Shown here in pieces: positions 28,427-38,514 of a DNA stretch of 43,760 bases. The position numbers and the translations under genes are program-made. The DNA is from Pantoea eucrina (GTDB taxonomy: Bacteria > Pseudomonadota > Gammaproteobacteria > Enterobacterales > Enterobacteriaceae), in contig NZ_MIPP01000034.1 in the NCBI RefSeq assembly GCF_002095385.1, forward strand, positions 1 to 43,760. The letters are read 5' to 3'. Numbering within the stretch: position 1 is the stretch's first letter; each line of letters begins with the position of its first letter. Under the pieces are notes generated by a model, which had not been told where the DNA came from, did not search any database, and saw only the letters and a program-made list of their open reading frames with translations.

Positions 28427-29185
28427 ATGCCCGCAGAGAATTCAGTCTCATCATTTAATGGTCTTCACTACTTTGCCCGCGGCTGGAACCTGGTGCATAT
28501 GCGGGGGATCCGCCGCTATGTCATTGTGCCGCTGCTGGTGAATGTGCTGCTGCTCGGCGGCGCGTTTTACTGGCTGTTCCGGCGGCTGGGAGAGTGGATC
28601 CCTCAGCTGCTTTCACACGTGCCCGACTGGCTGCAGTGGCTGAGCTATCTCATCTGGCCGCTCTCAGTGATTTCAATCGTGCTGGTGTTTGGCTATTTTT
28701 TTTCCACGCTCGCCAACCTGATTGCCGCTCCCTTTTGCGGCCTGCTGGCTGAACAGCTGGAGGGACAACTCACCGGCAGGCCGCTGCCTGACAGTGGCTG
28801 GATGGGCCTGCTTAAAGATCTGCCGCGCATTATGAAACGTGAACTGCAGAAGCTGGGTTACTACCTGCCGCGTGCGCTGGGCCTGCTGCTGCTCTATTTT
28901 ATCCCTGGCTTTGGTCAGATAGTGGCGCCGGTATTGTGGTTTCTGTTCAGCGCATGGATGCTTTCTGTCCAGTACTGCGACTATCCTTTTGACAACCATA
29001 AGGTCAGCTTTCCGCATATGCGCACTGCCCTGCGGCGGCATAAAGTCGCCAATATGCAGTTTGGCGCGATGGTCAGCCTGTTTACCATGATACCCATTCT
29101 GAATCTGGTGATTATGCCGGTGGCCGTATGCGGGGCGACCGCGATGTGGGTCGATCGCTATCGTGCTGATTTAGCTCGTCATTAA
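28427..29185 (+). CDS. cysZ: Sulfate transporter CysZ
   Basis: This inner-membrane sulfate importer of 252 residues (E. coli 253) has about four long hydrophobic helices and two short hemi-helices. Conserved parts are [40 protein letters not shown] and [10 protein letters not shown]. The ATG at 28427 is chosen because it gives the family length and has AGGAG upstream; the open frame extends far further left without homology. It lies just before cysK, as in E. coli, and supplies sulfate for cysteine synthesis. Confidence 0.95.
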   Translation: MPAENSVSSFNGLHYFARGWNLVHMRGIRRYVIVPLLVNVLLLGGAFYWLFRRLGEWIPQLLSHVPDWLQWLSYLIWPLSVISIVLVFGYFFSTLANLIAAPFCGLLAEQLEGQLTGRPLPDSGWMGLLKDLPRIMKRELQKLGYYLPRALGLLLLYFIPGFGQIVAPVLWFLFSAWMLSVQYCDYPFDNHKVSFPHMRTALRRHKVANMQFGAMVSLFTMIPILNLVIMPVAVCGATAMWVDRYRADLARH

Positions 29186-29221
29186 CCGCAGCGATCCAGG
29201 CTTATGCATTTTTCCGCACGG

Positions 29222-29250
29222 CTTATGGTCAGGGGCTATATAGATATACT
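29222..29250 (+). promoter_or_regulatory. Candidate cysK promoter
   Basis: CTTATG (29222-29227) and TATACT (29245-29250) are 17 bp apart, 78 bp before the cysK ATG. The -10 is good and the -35 is poor, as expected for a promoter that needs the activator CysB. The CysB site itself cannot be recognised reliably by eye. Confidence 0.45.
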
Positions 29251-29327
29251 ATTTCTTTCCTTCCGCGCGGAGACAGAACAGGTATCCTCAAAGGGTTCCC
29301 AATATTTCATACAGTTAAGGACGGGCA

Positions 29328-30299
29328 ATGAGTAAGATCTACGAAGACAACTCGCTGACAATTGGTCATACGCCGCTGGTTCGACTGAACCGCATCGGTA
29401 ACGGACGTATTCTGGCGAAGGTCGAGTCGCGTAACCCGAGCTTCAGCATCAAGTGCCGTATCGGTGCCAATATGATTTGGGATGCAGAAAAACGCGGAAT
29501 TCTGAAGCCTGGCGTAGAACTGGTTGAGCCGACCAGCGGTAACACGGGCATCGCCCTGGCATACGTCGCCGCTGCACGCGGCTACAAGCTAACGCTGACC
29601 ATGCCAGAGACGATGTCAATTGAGCGTCGTAAGCTGCTGAAAGCGCTGGGTGCCAATCTGGTGCTGACCGAAGGGCCAAAAGGCATGAAAGGCGCCATCG
29701 CCAAAGCGGAAGAGATTGTTGCCAGCGATCCGGATAAGTATGTTCTGCTGCAGCAGTTCAGCAACCCGGCTAACCCGGAGATTCATGAAAAAACCACCGG
29801 GCCGGAAATCTGGGAAGACACCGATGGCGAAGTTGATGTCTTTATTGCCGGTGTAGGAACCGGCGGCACCCTGACCGGCGTAAGTCGCTATATCAAGAAT
29901 ACCAAAGGCAAAAAAGAGCTAATTACCGTGGCGGTAGAACCTACCGACTCGCCGGTTATCGCACAGGCGATGGCGGGTGAAGAGATCAAACCGGGTCCGC
30001 ATAAAATTCAGGGCATCGGCGCAGGCTTCATTCCCGGTAACCTTGATCTGCAGCTGGTCGATCGGGTTATTGCCATCACCAACGATGAAGCGATCAGCAC
30101 GGCGCGTCAGCTGATGGAAGAAGAAGGTATTCTTGCCGGCATCTCATCGGGTGCGGCGGTGGCTGCTGCGCTAAAGCTGCAGGAAGATGAAGCCTTCGCA
30201 AACAAGAATATTGTGGTGATCCTGCCCTCTTCCGGCGAACGCTATCTCAGCACCGCACTCTTTGCCGATCTGTTCACGGAAAAAGAGCTGCAGCAGTAA
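29328..30299 (+). CDS. cysK: Cysteine synthase A (O-acetylserine sulfhydrylase A)
   Basis: This is a PLP enzyme of 323 residues, the same length as in E. coli, that makes cysteine from O-acetylserine and sulfide. The PLP Lys is K42 in [11 protein letters not shown]. The substrate loop is [16 protein letters not shown], and the phosphate-binding [15 protein letters not shown] and [12 protein letters not shown] are present. TAAGGA precedes the start. It ends with a strong terminator before the separate ptsHI-crr operon. CysK also binds CysE in the cysteine synthase complex. Confidence 0.98.
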   Translation: MSKIYEDNSLTIGHTPLVRLNRIGNGRILAKVESRNPSFSIKCRIGANMIWDAEKRGILKPGVELVEPTSGNTGIALAYVAAARGYKLTLTMPETMSIERRKLLKALGANLVLTEGPKGMKGAIAKAEEIVASDPDKYVLLQQFSNPANPEIHEKTTGPEIWEDTDGEVDVFIAGVGTGGTLTGVSRYIKNTKGKKELITVAVEPTDSPVIAQAMAGEEIKPGPHKIQGIGAGFIPGNLDLQLVDRVIAITNDEAISTARQLMEEEGILAGISSGAAVAAALKLQEDEAFANKNIVVILPSSGERYLSTALFADLFTEKELQQ

Positions 30300-30321
30300 T
30301 CGTCAAAGTCTTAAAGTGTCG

Positions 30322-30349
30322 AAAAAAGCACCCCTTCGGGTGCTTTTTT
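30322..30349 (+). terminator. cysK terminator
   Basis: AAAAAAGCACCC-ttc-GGGTGCTTTTTT, 22 bp after the cysK stop, is a classic intrinsic terminator. Confidence 0.93.
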
Positions 30350-30375
30350 GTGGCGCAGATCTCACTTTCATCACC

Positions 30376-30450
30376 GGGCAGATTGATTTCAGTGATGCCG
30401 CTCTGGTATTTAAGCTGCCAATTATTTCGGTGCCTGAAATTAATCTGCCC
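30376..30450. repeat. 16-bp inverted repeat before ptsH
   Basis: GGGCAGATTGATTTCA (30376-30391) and TGAAATTAATCTGCCC (30435-30450) are inverted copies with one mismatch, separated by 43 bp. They lie in the 391-bp cysK-ptsH gap, directly after the cysK terminator. I find no gene in this gap. The rest, up to 30690, should contain the pts promoters; GCTAGACTTTAG near 30640-30651 resembles the region before E. coli ptsH. Confidence 0.75.
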
Positions 30451-30690
30451 TTGAAGTGGATCAAGCTGAATCGATTTACTGATTTGGCGAAATGGCGAAT
30501 CACGGCATAATTAACCCGGTGACGAACAAACGCAGTTGTTGATCCGTCATTGCAAAAATGGCTTATTCATCAGAGCGTCCTTTTCTGGTCAGCATGATGC
30601 CATACCAGCGTACCTACACAGGCTAAAGTTACGGCTCCAGGCTAGACTTTAGATCCATAACACCAAACCTGAAAAAGTTGGGGAAATAGC

Positions 30691-30948
30691 ATGTTCCAGC
30701 AAGAAGTTACCATTACCGCACCAAACGGTCTGCACACGCGTCCTGCTGCACAGTTCGTCAAAGAAGCTAAGGCGTTCCAGTCAGAAATCACTGTGACTTC
30801 CAACGGCAAATCTGCCAGCGCAAAAAGCCTGTTTAAGCTGCAGACGCTGGGTCTGACCCAGGGAACCGTAGTCACGCTCTCTGCTGAAGGTGAAGATGAG
30901 CAGCAGGCAGTTGAACATCTGGTTAAGCTGATGGCCGAGCTCGAGTAA
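30691..30948 (+). CDS. ptsH: Phosphocarrier protein HPr
   Basis: This 85-residue protein carries phosphate from enzyme I to sugar-specific EIIA proteins. The phosphorylated His is H15 in [10 protein letters not shown], and the regulatory-type Ser lies in [11 protein letters not shown] near residue 46. Length and sequence agree with E. coli HPr. GGGGAAA lies just before the ATG. It is first in the ptsH-ptsI-crr operon. Confidence 0.98.
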   Translation: MFQQEVTITAPNGLHTRPAAQFVKEAKAFQSEITVTSNGKSASAKSLFKLQTLGLTQGTVVTLSAEGEDEQQAVEHLVKLMAELE

Positions 30949-31004
30949 CTTCGCGCGGTCACCACCAAATCGACTCCTTTGCCCCATTGAGTGCAACTAT
31001 CTTG

Positions 31005-31027
31005 ATCGCGGACAACCTGTCCGCGAT
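31005..31027 (+). other. Hairpin between ptsH and ptsI
   Basis: ATCGCGGAC-aacct-GTCCGCGAT is a perfect 9-bp stem in the 157-bp gap between ptsH and ptsI. It lacks a U-run. It may cause partial termination or stabilise a short ptsH mRNA, which would explain more HPr than EI, but this is inference. Confidence 0.7.
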
Positions 31028-31105
31028 ATCGCTTCACTAGAGTACTGCTCCACGACAATGGCAATGCATCGGGTCAACGAGCCATCGTGATAAAAAGGTA
31101 GGGTT

Positions 31106-32833
31106 ATGATTTCAGGCATTTTAGCATCACCGGGTATCGCTTTCGGCAAAGCACTGCTGCTGAAAGAAGATGAGATCGTCATCAACCGTAAAAAGATTAC
31201 AGACGACCAGGTTGATCAGGAAGTTCAGCGCTTCCTTGATGGACGTAGCAAAGCAGCAGAACAGCTTCAGGCGATCTGCGTCAAAGCCGGTGAAACCTTC
31301 GGTGAAGAGAAAGCGGCGATCTTTGAAGGTCACATCATGCTGCTGGAAGACGAAGAGCTTGAGCAGGAAATCATTGACCTGATTAAAAAAGATCATGTCA
31401 CCGCTGACGCTGCGGCTCACTCTGTGGTTGAAGGCCAGGCTAAAGCGCTGGAAGAGCTCGATGATGAGTATCTGAAAGAGCGCGCAGCGGACGTACGTGA
31501 TATCGGTAAGCGCCTGCTGCAGAACATTCTTGGCCTGCATATGGTCGATCTCGGCTCTATTGCTGAAGAAGCGATTCTGGTCGCAAAAGATCTGACTCCA
31601 TCAGAGACTGCACAGCTTAACCTGAAAAAGGTGCTGGGCTTTATCACCGATCTGGGTGGACGCACCTCGCACACCTCAATCATGGCGCGCTCGCTGGAAC
31701 TGCCTGCGATTGTCGGCACCGGTAGCGTGACTACCACCGTTAAAAACGGTGATTTTCTGATTCTGGATGGCGTAAACAACAAAATTTATGTCAATCCAAC
31801 TGAAGCGGAACAGGAAGAGCTGAAAGCGATTCAGACTCAGTACCTTTCTGAAAAACATGAGCTGGCCAAGCTGAAAGATCTGCCTGCCATTACGCTGGAT
31901 GGTCATCAGGTTGAAGTCTGCGCCAACATCGGTACCGTTCGCGACGTGGCGGGTGCAGAGCGTAATGGTGCAGAAGGCGTGGGCCTCTATCGTACCGAAT
32001 TCCTGTTTATGGACCGTGATTCGCTGCCTTCAGAAGAGGAGCAGTTCCAGGCCTATAAAGCCGTCGCAGAGGCCGTAGGTTCTCAGGCGGTTATCGTGCG
32101 CACGATGGATATCGGCGGCGATAAAGATCTGCCTTACATGAACCTGCCGAAAGAAGAGAACCCGTTCCTCGGCTGGCGTGCAATTCGTATCGCAATGGAT
32201 CGTAAAGAGATCCTGCATGCCCAGCTGCGCGCCATTCTGCGCGCCTCCTCTTTTGGCAAGCTGCGTATCATGTTCCCGATGATTATTTCGGTGGAAGAAG
32301 TGCGCTTCCTGAAAGCGGAGCTGGAGACCCTGAAAGCGCAGCTGCGTGAAGAGGGCAAAGCCTTTGATGAGTCTATTGAAATGGGCATCATGGTGGAAAC
32401 CCCGGCTTCAGCCGTTATCGCCCGTCATCTGGCGAAAGAAGTCGACTTCTTTAGTATTGGGACAAATGACCTGACGCAGTATACTCTGGCGGTCGATCGT
32501 GGTAATGATTTGATTTCACACCTCTATAACCCAATGACGCCATCTGTACTTGGCCTCATTAAGCAAGTGATCGACGCATCACATGCCGAAGGGAAATGGA
32601 CCGGCATGTGTGGTGAGCTGGCGGGTGATGAACGTGCTACACTACTGTTACTGGGAATGGGGCTGGACGAATTCAGCATGAGTGCCATTTCGATCCCGAG
32701 CATCAAGAAAATCATTCGTAATACCAATTACGAAGATGCTAAGGCTCTGGCAGAGCAGGCTCTGGCTCAACCCACAGCGGAAGATTTAATGAATCTGGTC
32801 AACAAGTTCATTAAAGAAAAAACGCTCTGCTGA
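31106..32833 (+). CDS. ptsI: PTS enzyme I
   Basis: This phosphoenolpyruvate-protein phosphotransferase of 575 residues matches E. coli length. The N-terminal HPr-binding domain contains the active-site His H189 in [12 protein letters not shown]. The C-terminal PEP-binding barrel has [30 protein letters not shown] and the catalytic Cys in [11 protein letters not shown]. It takes phosphate from PEP to HPr in the cytoplasm. GGTAGGGTT is just before the ATG. Confidence 0.98.
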   Translation: MISGILASPGIAFGKALLLKEDEIVINRKKITDDQVDQEVQRFLDGRSKAAEQLQAICVKAGETFGEEKAAIFEGHIMLLEDEELEQEIIDLIKKDHVTADAAAHSVVEGQAKALEELDDEYLKERAADVRDIGKRLLQNILGLHMVDLGSIAEEAILVAKDLTPSETAQLNLKKVLGFITDLGGRTSHTSIMARSLELPAIVGTGSVTTTVKNGDFLILDGVNNKIYVNPTEAEQEELKAIQTQYLSEKHELAKLKDLPAITLDGHQVEVCANIGTVRDVAGAERNGAEGVGLYRTEFLFMDRDSLPSEEEQFQAYKAVAEAVGSQAVIVRTMDIGGDKDLPYMNLPKEENPFLGWRAIRIAMDRKEILHAQLRAILRASSFGKLRIMFPMIISVEEVRFLKAELETLKAQLREEGKAFDESIEMGIMVETPASAVIARHLAKEVDFFSIGTNDLTQYTLAVDRGNDLISHLYNPMTPSVLGLIKQVIDASHAEGKWTGMCGELAGDERATLLLLGMGLDEFSMSAISIPSIKKIIRNTNYEDAKALAEQALAQPTAEDLMNLVNKFIKEKTLC

Positions 32834-32875
32834 TCCACGTGATGCTGGCCCCAAAATACTGCTTAGGAGAAGATC

Positions 32876-33379
32876 ATGGGTTTGTTTTCTAAACTTTTTG
32901 GCGAAAAATCAGAGAGCGCGTCAGGGACTATCGATATCGTTGCGCCTCTGTCAGGCGAAATTGTCAATATTGAAGACGTACCTGATGTCGTGTTTGCTGA
33001 GAAAATCGTGGGCGATGGTATCGCAATCAAACCGACTGGCAACAAAATGGTTGCACCGGTTGATGGTACTATCGGCAAGATTTTCGAAACTAACCACGCG
33101 TTTTCCATTGAATCAGACAACGGCATTGAGCTGTTTGTCCACTTCGGTATCGATACGGTAGAGCTGAAAGGTGAAGGCTTTAAACGTATCGCCGAAGAAG
33201 GTCAGAAAGTGAAAAAAGGCGACGTTGTGATCGAGTTCGATCTGCCGCTGCTGGAAGAGAAAGCGAAATCCACGCTGACACCGGTTGTGATCTCGAATAT
33301 GGATGAGATCAAAGATCTGACCAAGCTTTCCGGTCAGGTAACTGTTGGCGAAACGCCGGTTATTCGTATCAAAAAATAA
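32876..33379 (+). CDS. crr: Glucose-specific EIIA component (EIIA-Glc)
   Basis: This 167-residue protein has the PTS EIIA type-1 fold. The active pair of histidines is H74 (TNHAFSI) and the phosphorylated H89 ([11 protein letters not shown]). The first 17 residues form the short amphipathic N-terminus ([10 protein letters not shown]), which is variable in the family and two residues shorter than in E. coli. It passes phosphate to glucose EIICB, and in its two states it controls adenylate cyclase and inducer exclusion. It is last in the pts operon, 42 bp after ptsI, and is followed by a terminator. Confidence 0.98.
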   Translation: MGLFSKLFGEKSESASGTIDIVAPLSGEIVNIEDVPDVVFAEKIVGDGIAIKPTGNKMVAPVDGTIGKIFETNHAFSIESDNGIELFVHFGIDTVELKGEGFKRIAEEGQKVKKGDVVIEFDLPLLEEKAKSTLTPVVISNMDEIKDLTKLSGQVTVGETPVIRIKK

Positions 33380-33398
33380 CGGACGTTAGCACTCTCTG

Positions 33399-33426
33399 AA
33401 AACGGCACCCGATGGGTGCCGTTTTT
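33399..33426. terminator. Terminator after crr
   Basis: AACGGCACCC-gat-GGGTGCCGTT followed by TTTGTTTT lies 20 bp after the crr stop. It is also in position to serve the convergent kinase gene ending at 33434. Confidence 0.93.
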
Positions 33427-33433
33427 GTTTTCG

Positions 33434-34791
33434 CTACGCTTTGCGCCAGTGCGGGAGCCTGAGAATCACCTCAAGACCACCTTCTGGCATATTCTGCGCC
33501 TGAACTTCGCCATGATGAGCCAGCATCACCTTACGGACGATAGATAGCCCGAGGCCGTAACCTTTTCCGGCCAGCGGCGTGTTTACCCGCACAAAGGGAT
33601 CGAAGATACTGGAGAGTTTGCTGTGATCGACGCCGGGTCCGCTATCGCGAATGCAGATCGTCAGCCAGGCGGCTTCCGCGTGCAGATCTACCCGGATCAC
33701 CTGCCCCTGCTGCGAAAAACGCAGCGAATTTCGCAATACATTCTCTGCGCCACGCCGGATCAGCTCGGCGTTACCGCGCACCGTATAGTCAGCCGTCTCA
33801 TCGGCGGTAAACTCCACCAGCACGCCAGTCAGCTGCGCTTCATAGCGCAGATCGGTTATAACCACCTCCAGCAGCCCGAGAAGATCAAAGTAATCTTCTC
33901 CCGGCAGGCTTTCGTGACTGACGCGTGACAGCGTCAGCAGCTCGCCAATCATCTTGTCGAGGCGACCCGCTTCCTCATCAATGCGGTTAAGTGATACCGC
34001 GACCGTTGCCGGCGTCTGACGCGCCAGCCCGGTTGCCAGCTGCAGGCGCGCCAGCGGTGAACGCAGCTCGTGCGAGATATCGTGCAGCAGCGCCTCGCGG
34101 GCGTAATCAGCGTATCAAGCCGCTCTACCATGGCATCAAAATCGTGCGCCACGCTGGAGAGTTCATCGTGACGCCGGCGCATCAGCGGCCAGAGCCGCAC
34201 CGAGAGATCGCCGCTGGCCACGCGGGCGAATCCTTCGCGCAGCTGACGCATCGGGCGCGTAAGATTCCAGGCGAGCAGCAGGCTGAAGAGCAGCCCCAGC
34301 GCACCGGCGAAGATAAACATCGGTTGCGGAATATTCAGAATGCGGCGCGGGCGCTCGCCTATGGTGCTGTCGCGCCGCAACGCCCTGACGTCATAACGCA
34401 GCTCCCAGCCGTTGCCGTCTGCGTCTGTTACCTGGCGCACTATCACGTCAGGAATGGGGCCGTGAAACGGCGCGCCAAACGCTGGCTGCGTCCTGCCGGC
34501 GGCGCGCGGCGCCGTCGCACGCTGGGGCAGCACCGAGAAAAATTGCCGATCTTCCGCAGACCAGTCAGCCATCATGTCGTCAAGCGCAGCAGGACCGCCG
34601 CGCTCAAGAACGGAGACAGCGGAGGCCATCTGCAGATTCACAATGCGCCGTACCGCGGCAATGTCGGGCGGCTCATGCCGGCTGCCCGACAGCGCAAAGC
34701 CGAGCCAGAGCAGCTGGCTGATAATCAGGAATACCAGCCAGAAACCCAGCAGAATTTTCCAGAACATGCGCCCGCGATAGCTGCGCTTCAT
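33434..34791 (-). pseudogene. CpxA-like sensor histidine kinase, interrupted by a one-base frameshift
   Basis: The first frame (34791 leftward) has an N-terminal membrane helix (about residues 10-33), a periplasmic part of about 115 residues, a second helix (about 155-177), a HAMP domain (LTRPMRQLREGFARVASGDL) and the start of the dimerisation helix. Around 34100 the frame slips. In another frame the sequence continues ARE-ALLHDISHELRSPLARL, the H-box with the phospho-accepting His, and then the ATPase (N-box NVLRNSLRFS, DSGPGVD, GYGLGLSIV) to 33434. One restored base gives about 452 residues, near CpxA's 457. As written, the first product lacks the H-box and catalytic domain, so the kinase would be dead. 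Its start overlaps the regulator stop by 4 bp. It is either a real inactivation or a sequencing error. Confidence 0.9.
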
Positions 34792-35468
34792 CGGATGCGA
34801 TAGCCAATACTGCGCACGGTTTCAATCGTCACGCTCTCAGCTGTCAGCGCCGCCAGTTTCTGCCGGATATTGCTGATATGGACATCAACGCTGCGATCGT
34901 AAGCTTCCCGCGACCGTCCCAGCCCCTGCTCAGAGAGTTCATCTTTGGTTACCACCCGCTCAGGCGCCCGCAGCAGCAGCTGCAGCAGGTTAAATTCTGA
35001 CGCGGTCAGCTCCAGCGCCCTGCCCTGCCATGCGGTAACGCGGGTCGCCGGGTTGAGCGTCAGGTCACCCAGGCAGAGCGGCTCCTTTTTATCCGCCTCC
35101 GCCGGCAGCTCCTCCACGCGGCGCAAAACTGCACGCAGGCGCGCCACCAGCTCGCGCGGATAGCAGGGTTTCGGGACATAATCATCCGCGCCCATCTCCA
35201 GCCCGATCACGCGGTCAATATTGTCGCCTTTTGCCGTCAGCATGATCACCGGCAGGCGGCTGTTCTGGCGCACCTGACGCAGCACGTCGGTGCCGCTCAT
35301 GTCAGGCAGCATGATATCCAGGATCATGGCGCTGTAGCTGCCTGACAGTGCCCCCTCAATCCCGGCGCTGCCGGTCAGGGCAAGCTGCGTTTCAAAGCCT
35401 TCAGCAAGCAGGTACTGGCTGAGCATGGTGCCCAGCTCAGCGTCATCATCAACAAGCAGGATTTTCAT
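34788..35468 (-). CDS. OmpR-family response regulator, CpxR-like (226 aa)
   Basis: The receiver domain has the acidic set D7-D9, the phosphorylated D51 (MILDIMLPDMSG) and the Lys in IMLTAKGD. The C-terminal winged helix (LTASEFNLLQLLLRAPERVV, EAYDRSVDVHISNIRQKL) binds DNA. It resembles CpxR but differs clearly, so it is a paralogous system rather than CpxR itself. It is followed by the kinase gene with a 4-bp overlap. In E. coli no two-component pair lies between crr and cysM. The inducing signal is unknown. Confidence 0.92.
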   Translation of the reverse strand: MKILLVDDDAELGTMLSQYLLAEGFETQLALTGSAGIEGALSGSYSAMILDIMLPDMSGTDVLRQVRQNSRLPVIMLTAKGDNIDRVIGLEMGADDYVPKPCYPRELVARLRAVLRRVEELPAEADKKEPLCLGDLTLNPATRVTAWQGRALELTASEFNLLQLLLRAPERVVTKDELSEQGLGRSREAYDRSVDVHISNIRQKLAALTAESVTIETVRSIGYRIR

Positions 35469-35609
35469 CGGTTTCTCTCAGCTAAAGTGGTGTTATTTTG
35501 TGCCGATTGCGGGAGAAACGCAGCAGGATTTACGCGATCCTTACAGTCAGATGCGCGGATACAGAAGCGGCAAGCCGGTCAGCGCAGCAGGCTGACCGGG
35601 CAGATGCTG

Positions 35610-36491
35610 TCAGTGAAAAACACCGGTGGAGAGATAACGATCGCCCCGATCGCAGACGATCGCCACTATCACGCTGCCGGGCTGCGCCCGGGCGATGCGC
35701 AGCGCCCCCGCCACGGCGCCGCCGGAGCTCACGCCGCAGAACAGCCCTTCACGCTGCGCCAGCGCACGCATCGTCTCTTCCGCTTCCTGCTGCCCCATAT
35801 CCATGATCTCGTCTACCACCTCAGGGCACCAGATGCCAGGCAGATAGGCTTCAGGCCAGCGACGAATACCGGGTATGGCGCTGCCTTCCTGCGGCTGCAG
35901 GCCAATGACTTTGACCGCCGGCGCGTGCTCTTTCAGGAAACGGCCCACGCCGCTGATGGTGCCGGTCGTGCCCATACTGGAGACAAAGTGCGTCAGACGC
36001 CCGCCGCTCTGCTGCCAGATTTCCGGAGCAGTGGTGAGATAGTGGCCCAGCGGATTATCGGGATTGTTAAACTGATCGAGCACCCGGCCTTCGCCGCGAT
36101 CGGCCATCGCCTGCGCCAGATCGCGTGCGCCTTCCATGCCCTGTTCACGCGTTACCAGCACCAGTTCGGCCCCGTAAGCGCGCATCGCATCCTGTCGCTC
36201 CTGACTCATGTTCTCCGGCATCAGCAGCCGCAGCCTGTACCCTTTGAGCGCGGCGATCATCGCCAGCGCAATACCGGTGTTGCCGCTGGTGGCTTCAATC
36301 AGCCTGTCGCCGGGCCTGATTTCACCGCGCAGCTCAGCCTGATGAATCATCGACCAGGCCGCGCGATCTTTCACTGAGCCGGCCGGGTTATTCCCCTCCA
36401 GCTTCAGCCAGACTTCGCTGCCATTATCGGGCGACAGGCGTTGCAGCCTGATCAGCGGCGTATTGCCGATGGTATTTTCCAGAGTGGTCAC
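35610..36491 (-). CDS. cysM: Cysteine synthase B
   Basis: This PLP enzyme of 293 residues has the PLP Lys K41 in NNPAGSVKDRAAW, the substrate loop [13 protein letters not shown] and the phosphate-binding SSMGTTGTISGVG. CysM can use thiosulfate as well as sulfide, forming S-sulfocysteine. Its place after cysA, downstream of the sulfate/thiosulfate importer, fits this, as in E. coli. A hairpin terminator lies between cysA and cysM, so cysM may depend on read-through or its own promoter. Confidence 0.97.
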   Translation of the reverse strand: MTTLENTIGNTPLIRLQRLSPDNGSEVWLKLEGNNPAGSVKDRAAWSMIHQAELRGEIRPGDRLIEATSGNTGIALAMIAALKGYRLRLLMPENMSQERQDAMRAYGAELVLVTREQGMEGARDLAQAMADRGEGRVLDQFNNPDNPLGHYLTTAPEIWQQSGGRLTHFVSSMGTTGTISGVGRFLKEHAPAVKVIGLQPQEGSAIPGIRRWPEAYLPGIWCPEVVDEIMDMGQQEAEETMRALAQREGLFCGVSSGGAVAGALRIARAQPGSVIVAIVCDRGDRYLSTGVFH

Positions 36492-36520
36492 GATCGTTTT
36501 CCAGGCGCAAGAGAGGCAAT

Positions 36521-36546
36521 AAAAACGGGCGGGAAAGTCCCGCCCG
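36521..36546 (-). terminator. Terminator between cysA and cysM
   Basis: On the minus strand CGGGCGGGA-ctt-TCCCGCCCG is followed by TTTTT, 18 bp after the cysA stop. It should reduce transcription into cysM. Confidence 0.88.
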
Positions 36547-36563
36547 AAAGAGATGTCAAAATA

Positions 36564-37652
36564 TCAGGCGCTCTCGGCAAAGGCAACCGGGCGCAGCGGG
36601 GTATTCCCCTGATAGAGACGGGCCTGCTGCAGCCCCACAAACAGACGCTCACCGCGTACCGGGGCCGCCTGCTCACCTTCGAAGACCAGGGTAAACGGCT
36701 CTTCATGCCAGCCTGAGGCCTGTACCACCAGCTGCCAGAAGTGTCCGCGCGGACTGATTTCCAGCACCTGTACCGGCAGCGGCGTCTCCAGGCTGCTCTG
36801 CCGTGAGACATCCACTTCCCACGGGCGCAGGAAGAGTTCAACGCGACCCTGATGCGCTGGCGTATAGCCCAGCGGCCAGTGATGGGCGGCAACGTGGAAT
36901 TGCGATCCGTGCACTTCGCCCTCAAAGCGATTGACCTCGCCCAGGAACTCCAGCACAAAGCGGGTAGCGGGTTCGCGCCATACTTCATCCGGGGAACCTG
37001 TCTGTTCAATGTTCCCCTGGCTCATTACGACCACGCTGTCCGCGACTTCCATCGCCTCTTCCTGGTCGTGCGTAACAAACACGCTGGTAAATTTCAGCTC
37101 TTCATGCAGCTGACGCAGCCAGCGGCGCAGCTCTTTACGCACCTGCGCATCGAGTGCGCCGAACGGCTCATCCAGCAGCAGGATCTGTGGCTCTACCGCC
37201 AGCGCACGCGCCAGCGCCACGCGCTGCTTCTGTCCGCCAGAGAGCTGGGCCGGAAAGCGGTTTGCCAGGTGCGCCAGCTGTACCATCTCCAGCAGGCGCG
37301 TGACGCGCTGTTTGATCTCAGCGGCTGAAGGGCGCTCGCGGCGCGGCAGCACCGTCAGGCCAAAGGCGATATTGTCAAACACCGTCATATGGCGGAACAG
37401 CGCATAGTGCTGGAAAACAAATCCCACCTGGCGATCGCGGGCGTGAATGCGGCTGACATCTTTGCCATGAAAGTAGATCTGTCCGCTGTTCTGATGCTCC
37501 AACCCGGCGATAATACGCAGCAGCGTGGTTTTGCCTGAGCCGGAAGGGCCCAGCAGCGCCACCATTTCGCCGGAAGGAATATCCAGAGAGATATCATTCA
37601 GCACCGGGGTGCGGCCAAAGGCTTTATTAATTTGTTTGATCTCAATGCTCAT
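36564..37652 (-). CDS. cysA: Sulfate/thiosulfate ABC transporter ATPase CysA
   Basis: This 362-residue ATPase has Walker A GPSGSGKT (residues 35-42), Q-loop [15 protein letters not shown], signature [15 protein letters not shown], Walker [13 protein letters not shown] and switch His in [12 protein letters not shown]. The C-terminal 120 residues form the TOBE-like regulatory part. It powers the CysT-CysW channel at the inner membrane. Its start overlaps the end of cysW by 11 bp. Confidence 0.97.
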   Translation of the reverse strand: MSIEIKQINKAFGRTPVLNDISLDIPSGEMVALLGPSGSGKTTLLRIIAGLEHQNSGQIYFHGKDVSRIHARDRQVGFVFQHYALFRHMTVFDNIAFGLTVLPRRERPSAAEIKQRVTRLLEMVQLAHLANRFPAQLSGGQKQRVALARALAVEPQILLLDEPFGALDAQVRKELRRWLRQLHEELKFTSVFVTHDQEEAMEVADSVVVMSQGNIEQTGSPDEVWREPATRFVLEFLGEVNRFEGEVHGSQFHVAAHHWPLGYTPAHQGRVELFLRPWEVDVSRQSSLETPLPVQVLEISPRGHFWQLVVQASGWHEEPFTLVFEGEQAAPVRGERLFVGLQQARLYQGNTPLRPVAFAESA

Positions 37653-38514
37653 GATTTTCCTCCTGTTGGCGCTTCTGCTGATGCTCTAATCGCCACTGCA
37701 CCACGCTTTTCAGAAACAGCGTTACAATTGCCATCAGGGTCAGCAGCGCGGCGGCAGTGAATGCGCCCACGGTGTTGTAATCCTGATGCAGTAATTCAAC
37801 CTGAAGCGGTAACGTATAGGTCTCACCGCGAATCGATCCTGACACCACCGACACCGCACCAAACTCACCGATGGCCCGCGCGTTGGTCAGTACCACGCCG
37901 TAGAGCAGCGCCCAGCGAATGTTGGGCAGCGTTACGCGGCGAAACATCTGCCAGCCCGATGCGCCAAGCAGCACCGCAGCTTCATCTTCGTTACTCCCCT
38001 GACTCAGCATTACCGGTACCAGCTCACGCACCACAAACGGACAGGTGACAAATACGGTCGCCAGCACCATGCCGGGCCAGGCAAACATAATCTGAATATT
38101 GTGGGCATCGAGCCAGCCGCCCGCCGGGCCGTTAATGCCCCAGAACAGCAGATACATCAGGCCCGCCACCACCGGTGATACCGCAAACGGAATATCAAAC
38201 AGCGTCAGCAGCAGCTGCCGTCCCGGAAAGGTAAAGCGGGTGACCAGCCACGCCAGCAGCGTGCCAAACACCAGGTTTACCGGAACGGTAATGAGCGCAA
38301 CCAGCACCGTCAGCCAGATCGCGTGCAGCATGTCGCCATCCTGCAGGTTGCTGAACGCCTGGCCTACGCCCTGCGCCAGCGCCTCCCAGAAGATAGAGAT
38401 CATCGGCACTACCAGCAGCAGTATCGATATCAGTGCACCGGTGCCAATCAGCAGCCATTTGCCCCAGTTAAAAGGCTCACGCTCAGCGCGATTGAGGTGT
38501 GAAATCTCCGCCAT
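37642..38514 (-). CDS. cysW: Sulfate/thiosulfate ABC transporter permease CysW
   Basis: This inner-membrane permease of 290 residues (E. coli 291) has about six helices and the EAA loop [21 protein letters not shown] that contacts CysA. It forms a heterodimer with CysT. The start codon overlaps the cysT stop by one base (TAATG), showing tight coupling. Confidence 0.96.
   Translation of the reverse strand: MAEISHLNRAEREPFNWGKWLLIGTGALISILLLVVPMISIFWEALAQGVGQAFSNLQDGDMLHAIWLTVLVALITVPVNLVFGTLLAWLVTRFTFPGRQLLLTLFDIPFAVSPVVAGLMYLLFWGINGPAGGWLDAHNIQIMFAWPGMVLATVFVTCPFVVRELVPVMLSQGSNEDEAAVLLGASGWQMFRRVTLPNIRWALLYGVVLTNARAIGEFGAVSVVSGSIRGETYTLPLQVELLHQDYNTVGAFTAAALLTLMAIVTLFLKSVVQWRLEHQQKRQQEENHEH

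Noticed and set aside
30262..30510. 82-codon frame overlapping the end of cysK
   Set aside because: Runs through the cysK terminator and the inverted repeat, with no sign of coding use.
33991..34803. 270-codon plus-strand frame opposite the CpxA-like kinase
   Set aside because: Ala/Arg/Pro-rich shadow; the kinase and regulator on the minus strand explain the region.
35487..36377. 296-codon plus-strand frame opposite cysM
   Set aside because: Low-complexity shadow of cysM, which has all its catalytic motifs.
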